Part shown: in pieces, positions 36,900-47,670 of the stretch
Numbering within the stretch: position 1 is the stretch's first letter
Layout: each line of letters begins with the position of its first letter
Origin: Balaenoptera acutorostrata
Lineage: Eukaryota > Chordata > Mammalia > Artiodactyla > Balaenopteridae
Direction of reading: 5' to 3'
DNA length: 64,000 bases
Assembly: GCF_949987535.1 (NCBI RefSeq)
Contig: NC_080073.1
Span: 23,184,116 to 23,248,115, forward strand
Notes under the pieces: model-generated
Database searches by the model: none
The model's input: only the letters and a program-made list of their open reading frames with translations
What the model was told of the DNA's origin: nothing
Made by a program: the position numbers and the translations under genes

Positions 36900-37170
36900 G
36901 CATGTGTAAATATCCATTAGGTACCTTACAGGCATGTAGTAAGCATCTCACATGTCTTATTTAGGCCTTTCAACAACTTTATGGACTAGGTACTATTATT
37001 CCCATTTTATAGATGGGGAAACCATGTTTGAGACAGGGTATGGCCCGTGCCCAAGATTCCAGCTCTAGCAGCTGGCATGAATGAAGAATCAGTAGGCAAT
37101 CTAGAGGCTGACTTTGAGCCTTACCACTGCTACTTGTTAGCTGTGTAACACTGGCACACATCATGTGAAT
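36900..37170 (-). repeat. MIR SINE relic, minus orientation
   Basis: AAGCATCTCACATGTCTTATTTAGG, GGTACTATTATTCCCATTTTATAG and GATGGGGAAACCATG form an antisense MIR. Near 37120, TACTTGTTAGCTGTGTAACACTGG is in the opposite (sense) direction, so two pieces may be joined. Confidence 0.6.
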
Positions 37171-38024
37171 TTTCTGAATGGCTTTATCAGCTATAGAGGG
37201 CTAACCCTCACTGTACTTACTGTACTGTAAAGCAGGGATCAAAATTAAAAATGAGGGTTCATGTAATGGCACTTTTTAAAGAGTTAAGTGCTGAACAAAT
37301 GTAAGGTGTCCTTTTCTCATATGTTTTGTGTAGTTAACTTAGCATATTGAAATAATGGGATTTAAAAATGGCATGCAGCACACACATATATGCTTTGCAA
37401 TTAGTGTAGCATAATTTAATTGTGACTCCATTGTTGGAATTTTGATGCCTCCAGCTTGATGAATAGCCATTATCTGTGGGTGTTATCAATTAATCTAGGT
37501 AATGAATTCTCTTCATTATCTCGTTCTTCATGTTAATTATACAGGATTTTCTTATACCTATTTATCAAGTCAGGGCAAGTACAATTTTTTTGGCCCACAC
37601 GCCTTTGAGTATGGAATATGTACAAGCAGATTAACATGATGGGTTTAAATTTACATTTCTGAAAAATTCTAGTCAGTGGCTTGGCTTTTCTTATATCCTT
37701 ATAGTGTGAGCTTGTATCTTTTTATTTTGGGGGTCTTTTTTTTAATCAAAAAGGTCATTATCTAAGATAATTAAGCTATCTCTGACTTTTGAGACTACAC
37801 CTCTAGCATATCAAAGAGGTATTAAGGAAGCATAGAAAAATTGGAATTTTTACCTAATAATACAAAACAACAAATAATTAATGTTACTAGTTTTGAAATA
37901 TTTTATGAGGTACCAGGACAGGTAAAAATTCAAGTATAAACCATGGAGGGAAAAGACGTAACTACATGAAATTTTAAGTGGCACTATTCATAAATAACAT
38001 AACATCTTAACATATGTTACATCT
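37171..38024. other. Intronic stretch, no gene seen; part looks conserved-like
   Basis: No exon. The part 37370-37570 is repeat-free and rich in ATTAAT/TAATTA/CATTGTT words (for example TTATCAATTAATC), a composition seen in conserved non-coding elements. This is unproven without alignment. Confidence 0.35.
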
Positions 38025-38063
38025 TACAGAAAAACCCAAACGAACTTTCTGGCCAGCCCAATA
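38025..38063 (-). mobile_element. Solo terminal repeat of a mariner-type DNA transposon
   Basis: On the minus strand the sequence reads TTGGGCTGGCCAGAAAGTTCG then TTTGGGTTTTTCTGTA, which closely matches the terminal repeat of mariner elements known from ruminants and other mammals. A TA dinucleotide lies at the outer border (38062-38063). Only about 35 bases are present. The transposase part and the other end are missing. Confidence 0.55.
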
Positions 38064-38103
38064 TAAGGCACAGCAGAAGACAGTGTATAAGAAATGAGTG
38101 GTG

Positions 38104-38420
38104 GGGGCTTCCCTAGTGGTGCAGTGGTTGAGAATCCGCCTGCCAATGCAGGGGACACGGGTTCGAGCCTGGTCTGGGAAGATCCCACATGCCGCGGAGC
38201 AGCTGGGCCCGTGAGCCACAATTACTGAGCCTGCGCGTCTGGAGCCTGTGCTCCGCGACAAGAGAGGCCGCGATAGTGAGAGGCCCGCGCACCGCGATGA
38301 AGAGTGGCCCCCGCTTGCCGCAATTAGAGAAAGCCCTCGCACAGAAACAAAGACTCAACACAGCCATAAATAAATAAAAATAAATAAATAAATAAAATTT
38401 AAAAAAAAAAAAAAAAAAAA
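38104..38420 (+). mobile_element. Young CHR-type tRNA-derived SINE, copy 3
   Basis: A near-identical copy of the 25156 and 34295 elements, with an A-rich tail of (AAATA)n plus about 22 A. Perfect 15-base duplications AAGAAATGAGTGGTG lie at 38089-38103 and 38421-38435. One C is missing after the B box (GAGCCTGG against GAGCCCTGG). It lies only 303 bases upstream of the penultimate SUCLG2 exon, in the sense orientation. Confidence 0.97.
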
Positions 38421-38490
38421 AAGAAATGAGTGGTGACTGAATTCATTTTGAATTCAGAGAAGTGATTGATAGGATAATCTGGGTTAATAT

Positions 38491-38550
38491 GTTATATATT
38501 GTTATATATTGATAATGTTATATATTGATAATGTTATGTATTGATATTTA
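38491..38550 (+). repeat. 16-base AT-rich minisatellite, about 3.5 copies
   Basis: The unit GTTATATATTGATAAT repeats at 38501 and 38517, with a changed third copy from 38533 and a partial copy (GTTATATATT) at 38491. It lies about 170 bases upstream of the SUCLG2 exon acceptor. Confidence 0.9.
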
Positions 38551-38723
38551 TTAATTAAATACTAAACTTTAACTTCAGCATTTTCTGGGTCTTGTTTTAT
38601 AGTTTATATTCTGTGTTTTTTTAAAAAGATTATTATTTTAATTGTCTCTGTTGTTTAGCCAGTTATTTGGGGGAATGTTGACTGTCAGCATTTTGATGGG
38701 CACCTTCCTGTTTTTTATTTCAG

Positions 38724-38844
38724 GTTGAAGCCATCCTAGTCAATATTTTTGGTGGAATCGTCAACTGTGCCATCATTGCCAGTGGGATCACCAAAGCCTG
38801 CCGGGAGCTGGAACTCAAGGTGCCGCTGGTGGTCCGGCTTGAAG
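38724..38844 (+). CDS. SUCLG2: SUCLG2 penultimate coding exon (GDP-forming succinyl-CoA ligase beta subunit)
   Basis: This exon encodes 40 codons plus one base of the C-terminal CoA-ligase domain of the beta subunit of mitochondrial succinyl-CoA synthetase. The enzyme works in the matrix with the alpha subunit SUCLG1, interconverting succinyl-CoA + GDP + Pi with succinate + GTP in the TCA cycle. The translation opens with [18 protein letters not shown] and continues through [20 protein letters not shown]. The NIFGGI stretch is the conserved glycine-rich segment of the family, and the NCAII...[11 protein letters not shown] part fits the GTP-specific paralogue rather than ATP-specific SUCLA2. 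The exon is bordered by a T-rich tract ending in TTTCAG at 38718-38723 and by a strong GTGAGT donor at 38845-38850. The upstream intron is phase 0 and the downstream intron phase 1. The ATP-grasp domain and mitochondrial targeting peptide lie on exons outside the window. Intact splice borders argue against a processed pseudogene. Confidence 0.96.
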
Positions 38845-39159
38845 GTGAGTTACTGTAGATTTCCACAGTGCCCGTTCCCCCCTTCTTCAGGGTCAGGTGA
38901 CCAGCATGTTCTGCATTCACACACTTCCTGAGACAACAGAAGGAAACACTGCATTACATAAGATGAAGCAAATGCAGTACTTCTCTGAGCTTTTACTCTG
39001 CATTGCAGCTCTCCAAGAATGGCACATGTTATGAGTCTCCAGATTTTCCAAACATATTCCAGGGTGGAGCCCTTTTATTATGAATCATACCATGAGATTA
39101 GTGTTCTGGGAAAAACACGCTGAGAAATGCTGCTCCAAGAATTTTTCATCATGAGACAC

Positions 39160-39699
39160 CAAGGGTTCTCAGACTTTTTGGTCTGAGGACTCCCTACTTG
39201 TTAAACTGGAGAACCCCAAAGATCTCTTGTTTATTTTGGGTTATATCTGTTGATATTTATTAATTTATTTAACTGATTAATAAGTTAATGTGGTAAGAGG
39301 AATAACTACTTGGAACTTTTTAAATACTCATTTTTTAAATAATAAACTTTTAATTTTTGTATTATATATTTTATATGTAAATATATATACTATATAATTT
39401 ATGAAGAAGTAAATATATCTTTTTAAAAGTTTAGTAAGAATAGCAGCACTGTTTTATGGCTTTGCAAATCCCTTTAATATCTAGCTTAATATTTGCTTCT
39501 GCAAGAGATCTGTTGCAATATGCTGTTTTGGTGGAAGTATATGAAGAAAATCTGACCTCATAGAGCTATGTATCTGGAAAACAGAGCAGTTTTTAATAAT
39601 CATTTCATACAATTCTGAATATTATTCTTTGATACTACACTAAAACCTGTAACAGTGTCTTTATTACAGATAAGTTTTAACGTAGAATCTGAAACTATT
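39160..39699. mobile_element. Old hAT-type DNA transposon, left part
   Basis: The left terminal repeat reads CAAGGGTTCTCAGACTTTTTGG (hAT 'CAGTGGTTCTCAAAC' type), followed by GGACTCCCTACTTGTTAAAC, GAACCCCAAAGATCTC and further interior such as CTGTTGCAATATGCTGTTTTGG. It is an ancient mammalian element and non-coding. The interior continues at 45865 on the far side of the L1 insertion. No reliable eight-base target duplication is visible. Confidence 0.75.
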
Positions 39700-40139
39700 T
39701 CAATGAACTTTTTTTTTGAATTTTTAAAAATTTTTATTTATTTATTTTTAACATATTTATTGGAGTATATTGCTTTACAATTGTGTGTTAGTTTCTGCTG
39801 TATAACAAAGTGAACCAACAAATACATATACATATATCCCCAAATCCCCTCCCTCTTGCATCTCCCTCCCACCCTCCCTATCCCACCCATCTAGGTGGTC
39901 AAAAAGCACCGAGATGATGTCCCTGTGCTATGTGGCTGCTTCCCACTACCTATCTGTTTTACATTTGGTAGTGCATATATGTCCATGCTACTCTCTCACT
40001 TTGTCCCAGCTTACCCTTCCCCCTCCCATGTCCTCAAGTCCATTCTCTACGTCTGCGTCTTTATTCCTGTCCTGCCCCTAGGTTCTTCAGAACCATGTTT
40101 TTCTTTTTTTTTTATAGATTCCATATATATGTGTTAGCA

Positions 40140-43100
40140 TACGGTATTTGTTTTTCTCTTTCTGACTTATTTCACTCTGTATGACAGACTCTAGGTCCAT
40201 CCACCTCACTACAAATAACTCAATTTCGTTTCTTTTTATGGCTGAGTAATATTCTGTTGTATACATGTGCCACATCTTCTTTATCCATTCATCTGTTGAT
40301 GGACACTGAGGTTGCTTCCATATCCTGGCTATTGTAAATAGATCTGCAACGAACATTGTGGTACTTGACTCTTTTTGAATTACGGTTTTCTCAGGGTATA
40401 TGCCCAGTAGTGGGATTGCTGGGTCGTATGGTAGTTCTAATTTTAGTTTTTTAAGGAACCTCCATACTGTTCTCCATAGTGGCTGTATCAATTTACATTC
40501 CCACCAACAGTGCAAGAGGGTTCCCTTTTAACCACACCCTCTCCAGCATTTATTGTTTGTAGATTTTTTGATGATGGCCATCCTGACCAGTGTGAGGTGA
40601 TACCTCATTGTAGTTTTGATTTGCATTTCTCTAATGATTAGTGATGTTGAGCATCCTTTCATGTGTTTGTTGGCAATCTGTATATCTTCTTTGGAGAAAT
40701 GTCTGTTTAGATCTTCTGCCCATTTTTGGATTGGGTTGTGTTTTTTTTTTTTGATATTGAGCTGCATGAGCTGCTTGTGTATTTTGGAGATTAATCCTTT
40801 GTCAGTTGCTTCATTTGCAAATATTTTCTCCCATTCTGAGGGTTGTCTTTTCATTTTGTTTATGTTTTCCTTTGCTGTGCAAAAGCTTTTAAGTTTCATT
40901 AGGTCCCATTTGTTTATTTTTGTTTTTATTTCCATTTCTCTAGGAGGTGGGTCAAAAAGCATCTTGCCTGTGATTCATGTGATTTATGTCATAGAGTGTT
41001 CTATGTTTTCCTCTAAGAGTTTGATAGTGTCTGGCCTTACATTTAGGTCTTTAATCCATTTTGAGTTTATTTTTGTGTATGGTGTTAGGGAGTGTTCTAA
41101 TTTCATTCTTTTACATGTAGCTGTCCAGTTTTCCCAGCACCACTGATTGAAGAGGCTGTCTCTTCTCCATGGTATATTCTTGCCTCCTTTATCAAAAATA
41201 AGTGCATAGGTTTATGTCTGGGCTTTCTATCCTGTTCCATTGATCTATATTTCTGTTTTTGTACCAGTACCATACTGTCTTGATTACTGTAGCTTTGTAG
41301 TATAGTCTGAAGTCCGGGAGCCTGATTCCTCCAGTTCCTTTTTTCTTTCTCAAGATTGCCTTGGCTATTCGGGGTCTTTCGTGTTTCCATAGAAAGTGTG
41401 AAATTTTTTGTTCTGGTTCTGTGAAAAGTGCCATTGGCAGTTCGATAGGGATTGCATTGAATCTATAGATTGCTCTGGGTAGTATAGTCATTTTCACAAT
41501 GTTGATTCTTCCAATCCAAGAACATGGTATATCTCTCTATCTGTTTGTAGTATCTTTAATTTCTTTCATCAGTGTCTTATAGTTTTCTGCATACAGGTCT
41601 TTTGTCTCCTTAGGTAGGTTTATTCCTAGGTATTTTATTCTTTTGTTGCAATGGTAAATGAGAGTGTTTGCTTAATTTCTCTTTCATACTTTTCATCATT
41701 AGTATATAGGAATGCAAGAGATTTCTGTGCATTAGTTTTGTATCCTGCTGCTTTACCAAATTCATTGATTAGCTCTAGTAGTTTTCTGGTAGCATCTTTA
41801 GGATTCTCTGTGTATAGTATCATGTCATCTGCAAACAGTGACAGTTTTATTTCTTCTTTTCCGATTTGGCTTCCTTTTATTTCTTTTTCTTCTCTGATTG
41901 CTGTGGCTAAAACTTCCAAAACTATGTTGAATAATAGTTGTGAGAGTGGGCAACCTTGTCTTGTTCCTGATCTTCATGGAAATGCTTTCAGTTTTTCACC
42001 ATTGAGAACTATGTTTGCTGTGGGTTTGTCATATATCGCCTTTATTATGTTGAGGAAAGTTCCCTCTATGCCTACTTTCTGGAGGGTTTTTATCAGAAAC
42101 GGGTGTTGAATTTTGTTGAAAGCTTTTTCTGCATCTTTTGAGATGATATGGTTTTTCTCCTTCAATTTGTTAATATGGTGTACCGCATTGATTGATTTGC
42201 CTATATTGAAGAATCCTTGCATTCCTGGGATAAACCCCACTTGATCATGGTGGATGATCCTTTTAATGTGTTGTTGGATTCTGTTTGCTAGTATTTTGTT
42301 GAGGATTTTTGCGTCTATGTTCATTAGTGATATTGGCCTGTAGTTTTCTTCTTTTGTGACATCTTTCTCTGGTTTTGGTATCAGGGTGATGGTGGCCTCA
42401 TAAAATGAGTTTGGGAGTGTTCCTCCCTCTGCTATTTTTTGGAAGAGTTTGAGAAGGATAGATGTTAACTCTTCTCTAAATGTTTGATGGAATTCACCTG
42501 TGAAGCCATCTTGTCCTGTGCTTTTGTTTATTGGAAGATTTTTAATCACAGGTTCAATTTCAGTGCTTGTGATTGGTCTGTTTATATTTTCTATTTCTTC
42601 CTGGTTCAGTCTTGGAAGGTTGTGCTTTGCTAAGAATTTGTCTCTTTCTTCCAGATTGTCCATTTTATTGGAATATAGTTGCTTGTAGTATCTCTCATGA
42701 TCCTTTGTATTTCTGTAGTGTCAGTTGTTACTTCTCCTTTTTCTTTTCTAATTCTACTGATTTGAGTGTTTTCCCTTTTTTTCTTGATGAGTCTGGCTAA
42801 TGGTTTATCAGTTTTATCTTCTCAAAGAACCAGCTTTTAGTTTTATTGATCTTTGCTATTGTTTCCTTCATTTCTTTTTCATTTATTTCTGATCTGTTCT
42901 TTATGATTTCGTTCCTTCTGCTAACTTTCAGGTTTTTTTGTTCTTACTCTGATTGCTTTAGGTGTAAGTTTAGGTTGTTTATTTGAGATGTTTCTTGTTT
43001 ATTGAGGTAAGATGGCACTGCTATAAACTTCCCTCTTAGAACTGCTTTTGCTGCATCCCATAGGTTTTAGGCCGTTGTGTTTTCATTGTCATTTGTTTCT

Positions 43101-43761
43101 AGGTATTTTTTGATTTCCTCTGATTTCTTCAGTGATCTCTTTGTATTTAGTAGTGTATTGTTTAGCATCCATGTATTTGTATTTTTTTTAGTTTTTTTCC
43201 TGTAATTGATATCTAGTCTCAAAGCGTTGTGGTCAGAAAAGATACTTGATATGATTTCAGTTTTCTTAAATTTAGCAAGGCTTGATTTGTGACCCAAGAT
43301 ACAATCTATCCTGGAGAATGTTCCATGAGCACTTGAGAAGAAAGTGTATTCTGTTGTTTTTGGATGGAATGTCCTATAAATAGCAATTAAGTCCATGTTG
43401 TTTAATGTGTCATTTAAAGCTGTGTTTCTTATTTATTTTCATTTTGGATGATCTGTCCATTGGTGAAAGTGGGATGTTAAAGTCCCCTACTATGGGGCTT
43501 CCCTGGTGGCGCAGTGGTTGAGAATCTGCCTGCCAATGCAGGGGACATGGGTTCAAGCCCTGGTCTGGGAAGATCCTACATGCCGCGGAGCAACTAGGCC
43601 CGTGAGCCACAACTACTGAGCCTGCGCGTCTGGAGCCTGTGCTCCGCAACAAGAGAGGCCACGATAGTGAGAGCAGGCCCGCGCACCGCGATGAAGAGTG
43701 GCCCCCGCTTGCCACAACTGGAGAAAGCCCTCGCACAGAAACGAAGACCGAACACAGCCAC

Positions 43762-43792
<31 letters not shown>

Positions 43793-44250
43793 TAAAAAAA
43801 AAAAAAAAAAGTCCCCTACTATGATTGTGTTTCTCTCAGTTTCTCCTTTTATGGCTGTTAGCATTTGCCTCATGTATTGAGGTGTTCGTATGTTGGGTGC
43901 ATACATATTTACAATTGTTATACCTTCTTCTTGGATTGATCACTTGATCATTATGTAGTGCCCTTCTTTGTCTCTTGTAATAGTCTTTATTTTAAAGTCT
44001 ATTTTGTCTGGTATGAGAATTGCTACTCCAGCTTTCTTTTGATTTCCATTTGCATGGAATATCTTTTTTCCATCCCTTCACTTTCAGTCTCTGTGTGTCC
44101 CTAGGTCTGAAATGGGTCTCTTGTAGACAGCATATATACGGGTCTTGTTTTTGTATCCATTCAGCCAGTCTATGTCTTTTGGTTGGAGCATTTAATCCAT
44201 TTACGTTTAAGGTGGTTATCGATATATATATATGTTCCTATTACCATTTT
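40140..44250 (-). pseudogene. L1 ORF2 remnant (endonuclease / reverse transcriptase), interrupted by a SINE
   Basis: ORF2 encodes the endonuclease and reverse transcriptase of L1. Recognisable pieces remain. The endonuclease end has SDHNALRLDI near 43225-43255. A 229-residue reverse-transcriptase piece at 41974-42663 has [11 protein letters not shown] and [11 protein letters not shown]. The FADD catalytic motif is at 41824-41835. A C-terminal part at 40087-40515 has [20 protein letters not shown]. Stops, frameshifts and the SINE at 43495-43807 split the frame into at least seven pieces. In the 229-residue piece the second acidic residue of the DAEKAFD motif is N. Confidence 0.9.
43495..43807 (+). 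mobile_element. Young CHR-type tRNA-derived SINE, copy 4, nested in the L1
   Basis: Same family as the copies at 25156, 34295 and 38104, with (AAAT)n and a poly(A) tail. Perfect 16-base duplications AAAGTCCCCTACTATG at 43479-43494 and 43808-43823 show insertion into the L1 endonuclease region. One small difference is GAGAGCAGGCCC where the others have GAGAGGCCC. It is oriented opposite to the L1 and in the same sense as SUCLG2. Confidence 0.97.
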
Positions 44251-44299
44251 CTTAATTGTTTTGTGTTTGTTATTGTAGGTCTTTTCCTTCTCCTGTGTT

Positions 44300-45197
44300 T
44301 CCTGCCTAGAGAAGTTCCTTTAGCATTTGTTGTAAAGCTTGTTTGGTGGTGCTGAACTCTTCACTTTTGCTTCTCTGTAAAGGTTTTAATTTCTGCGTCG
44401 AATCGGAATGAGATCCTTGTTGGGTAGAGTAATCTTGGTTGTAGGTTTTTCCCTTTCATCACTTTAAATATGTCCTGCCACTCTCTTCTGGCTTGCAGAG
44501 TTTCTGCTGAAAGATCAGCTGTTACCCTTATGGAGATTCCCTTGTATGTTATTTGTTGCTTTTCCCTTGCTGCTTTTAATATTTTTTCTCTGTATTTAGT
44601 TTTTTATATTTTGATTAATATGTGTCTTGGTGTGTTTCTCCTTGGATTTATCCTGTTTGGGACTCTATGTGCTTCCTGGACTTGATTGATTTTTTCCTTT
44701 CCCATATTAGGGAAATTTTCAACTATAATCTCTTCAAATATTTTATCAGACCCTTTCTTTTTCTATTCTTCTTCTGGGACCCCTATAATTCGGATGTTGG
44801 TGCGTTTAATGTTGTCCCAGAGGTCTCTGAGACTGTCCTCAATTCTTTTCATTCTTTTTTTCTTTATTCTGCTCTGCAGTAGTTATTTCCACTGTTTTAT
44901 CTTCCAGGTCACTTATCCGTTCTTCTGCCTCAGTATTCTGCTATTGATTCCTTCTAGAGAATTTTAAATTTCATTTATTGTGTTCTTCATCATTGTTTGT
45001 TTGCTCTTTAGTTCTTCTAGCTCCTTGTTAAACGTTTCTTGTATTTTCTCCATTCTATTTCCAAGATTTTGGATCATGTTTACTATCATTACTCTAAATT
45101 CTTTTTCAGGTAGACTACCTATTTCCTCTTCATTTGTTTGGTCTGGTGGGTTTTTACCTTGCTCCTTCATCTGCTGCGTTTTTCTCTGTCTTCTCAT
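44300..45197 (-). pseudogene. L1 ORF1 remnant (RNA-binding coiled-coil protein)
   Basis: ORF1 of L1 encodes a trimeric RNA-binding chaperone. The start codon at 45195-45197 opens a recognisable N-terminus (MRRQRKTQQMKEQGKNPP) and an amphipathic coiled-coil stretch with FNKELEELKSKQ. A TAA stop after 77 codons (44964-44966) ends the frame. Sequence after the stop still resembles ORF1 to about 44300, with further stops. This is a dead remnant and the 3' limit is approximate. Confidence 0.85.
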
Positions 45198-45864
45198 TTT
45201 GCTTAACTTGCTGTGTTTGGGGTCTCTTTTTCACAGGCTGCAGGTTCGTAGTTCCTGTTGTTTTTGGTGTCTGCCCCCAGTGGGTAAGGTCTGTTCAGTG
45301 GGTTGTGTAGGCCTCCTGATGGAGGGGATTGGTGCCTGAGTTCTGGTGGATTAGGTTGGATCTTGTCTTTGTGGTGGGCAGGACTGCATCTAGTGGTGTG
45401 TTTTGGGGTGTCTGTGAACTTATTATGTTTTTAGGCAGTCTCTCTGCTAATGGGTGGCATTGTGTTCCTGTCTTGCTAGTTGTTTGGTATCGGGTGTCCA
45501 GCACTGGAGCTTGCTGGTTGTTGTTGAGTGGAGCTGGGTCTTAGCGTTGAGACAGAGATCTCTGGGAGAGCTCTCGCCGATTGATATTACGAGGGGCCGG
45601 GGGGGGTGGTCTCTGGTGGACCAATGTCCTGAACTCGACTCTCCCACCTCAGAGGCTCAGGCCTGACACCCGGCCAGAGATCCAAGACCATCAGCCACAT
45701 GGCTGCTAGTGTTGGAGGGTCTCCTGTAGAGGCAGGGAGCAGCTGTGGCTCACCGCAGGGACAAGGACACTGGCAGCAGAAATTCTGGGAAGTACTCCTT
45801 GGTGTGAGCCCTCCCAGAGTCCACCATTAGTGCCACCAAAGAGCCTGTAGTCAATGAACTTTTT

Positions 45865-46699
45865 ATGCTCTGTTATATTGAAATCCATTGGTCTGTCTTG
45901 CACAGTAAGTGGATTTTACACATGCATGATTTAATCATATGGAAAATTTTGGATTATGCAGATCTTCCAAAGGTTAACACATTTCAACATACAATATCAA
46001 AAAATTTACATCTGTTAATATCACACCATTATCAGAAAAGCTTCTAAGTATTGAGAAGCTGTCAAGGTGGTAGATGCTACTTTTCCAGAATTCTGATTTT
46101 CATTTGAAAATACAAATTTTTCTTGTAATCCGCAGAATGCTAAGCTGTTTTCCTTGAAGTGGCAGACTTACTTCACCCATTTTTGAGAAAATGTCTGCCA
46201 TGTATCTAAGTCTGAACAACCATAGTGTGCTCTTCACTCTTCCATGGAAAAGTGGGTGGTTTAGCTCGCTACTCAGTTATACAAATACTTTGCCTCAGAA
46301 CAACCATCATAGTTTAGTATGCAGCAGAGTGCCTTTTGTATGCTTCCCATTTGATCACACAGAATATTAGAAATATGTATACTCAAGGGTTGAGATTTAA
46401 TACAATTAATTTTTTTTTTTTTTTACTCTTCATTAAGAACATTCTTACTCGAAAGTGGCAACTTTTCCTTGTGAATGTGAGGTGGTGAAAAATAACATGA
46501 ATAACTAGTACAGATTCATGCTGCTTGATCCCATGGTAACATGCCCACAGTTTTACCTTCAATTACTTTTGCTTCATCAGGGCAGATTATTATTACTATT
46601 ACTACTACCACCACTACTACTACTACTACTACTTTAAAAGTAGTTCTTACATCAGGGACCTCCCCCAGGGTTCTGTAAGCCACACTTTGAGAACCACTA
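45865..46699. mobile_element. Old hAT-type DNA transposon, right part
   Basis: This is the continuation of the element that starts at 39160. The first bases after the L1 duplication (ATGCTCTGTTATATTGAAATCC) continue its interior, and the right end reads CACACTTTGAGAACCACTA, complementary to the left terminal repeat. It contains a microsatellite at 46586-46633. Combined length without the L1 is about 1.4 kb. No transposase frame is readable. Confidence 0.7.
46586..46633 (+). repeat. (ATT/ACT)n microsatellite
   Basis: A trinucleotide repeat changing from ATT to ACT/ACC units, inside the hAT element's right part. Confidence 0.9.
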
Positions 46700-46700
46700 G

Positions 46701-47670
46701 AGTAGAGAAGTGAAAATAGACAGTTTAATATGAAAACTATGCAAAAGTCCTGTCCACATCGTCAACAGATTCAGATTACAGTGATCAGGCAGCCCCTTGG
46801 ATAAACTTCTGGAGTATCATTTTGGGGACAGCTTGATTTCTCCAATTACCATGCTGGTGCTGTTATTCCCTAGAGTCCTTCTTCTCAAGATAAAGTCTAG
46901 GGATATTTTGACACTACTGTGTAGCCCTGTCTTCCTTTGAAGTCAAGCCTCCAGAACAGCTACAGTCCATTTTTCTCTGTTTGCTTCTTTCTTTGTGTCT
47001 CTTTCTTCTCTCATTCTCTGCCTCCCTGAGATTCTCCACCTCACAAACTTAGATGTGTACCATATGGACTTAATAGAAGTAATGATCACAAAAGAAAAAT
47101 GAAAATAGGAGGGGCTCCAGTTGGCAAAGTTTAATATGGACATTAAAACATATGATTGAATTAAAAGTTATTAAAAATGTAAATGCAACATAATTGATCC
47201 AATTAAAAATAATTTCAGTGAAAGGGAAATGATTGGTAAGGCTGCACTGTAAAGAAAATTCATCAAGGAGTTGATGGGTTTATCAATGTAGGTATATAAC
47301 TCTGATTAAAATGTTGATCTCAGACTGTTTATTAAAATGTTGATCTCAGACTGTTTTCAGGGTCAAAGTGACCAGTGAGCCTCAGGTTGTAAAAGTCATC
47401 TCTTCTTGTGTTCTGAAAGGGGAGCAGGTCTCCATAAGCAAATCATACTAGTGTCTATCACTTGGAAATGACTAGAAACTAGCACATGCTATGGTGGACT
47501 TATTCTGTCTAGTGATCCTCCCTGTAACTCTGTTGTCAGCAGGGACCCTTAGTTATAATACTAGCTTGTAGTATACTCCTAGAAAAGAAAGTTACCTCAC
47601 TTTTAATTTTTCCCAAAAGATTAAAAGGAGCACTTCTCTTATTTTCACACTATGCTTATTATTCCAGAAG
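46701..47670. other. Intronic stretch, no gene seen
   Basis: No exon. It contains a perfect 26-base tandem duplication at 47305-47356. Confidence 0.5.
47305..47356 (+). repeat. Perfect 26-base tandem duplication
   Basis: The unit beginning ATTAAAATGTTGATCTCAG at 47305-47330 is repeated without change at 47331-47356. A recent local slippage event or an assembly artefact is possible. Confidence 0.95.

Larger units (their letters stand above)
1..38723 (+). other. SUCLG2: SUCLG2 intron upstream of the penultimate coding exon (partial)
   Basis: The first 38.7 kb contains no exon I can recognise and no repeat-free open frame of convincing length. The preceding SUCLG2 exon, which should end just before the codon for the valine that opens the next exon, is not seen, so the intron extends beyond the left edge. 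Its contents are almost entirely repeats and unclassified AT-rich DNA, listed separately. Membership in the intron is inferred from the downstream exon and the + orientation of the gene. Confidence 0.85.
39714..45850 (-). mobile_element. Near-full-length L1 retrotransposon, minus strand, inactive
   Basis: The element is 6.1 kb including a nested SINE, or about 5.8 kb without it. Its 5' end is at 45850 and its 3' end, with a decayed A/T tail, at about 39714. Target-site duplications TCAATGAACTTTTT flank it exactly at 39700-39713 and 45851-45864. The order on the minus strand is a 5' UTR (about 650 bases, GC-richer), ORF1, ORF2 and a 3' UTR with the same motifs as the L1 tails at 17.4 and 19.3 kb. 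Both ORFs are broken by many stops and indels, so the copy is dead. It lies antisense to SUCLG2 inside its last intron. Confidence 0.96.

Noticed and set aside
38032..38061. Full mariner transposon
   Set aside because: Only one end is present. No second terminal repeat or transposase sequence is within reach.
41974..42663. 229-residue reverse-transcriptase-like frame as a possible host gene
   Set aside because: It is a piece of the broken ORF2 of the L1 at 39714-45850. Flanking ORF2 pieces are frameshifted and the element has target-site duplications.
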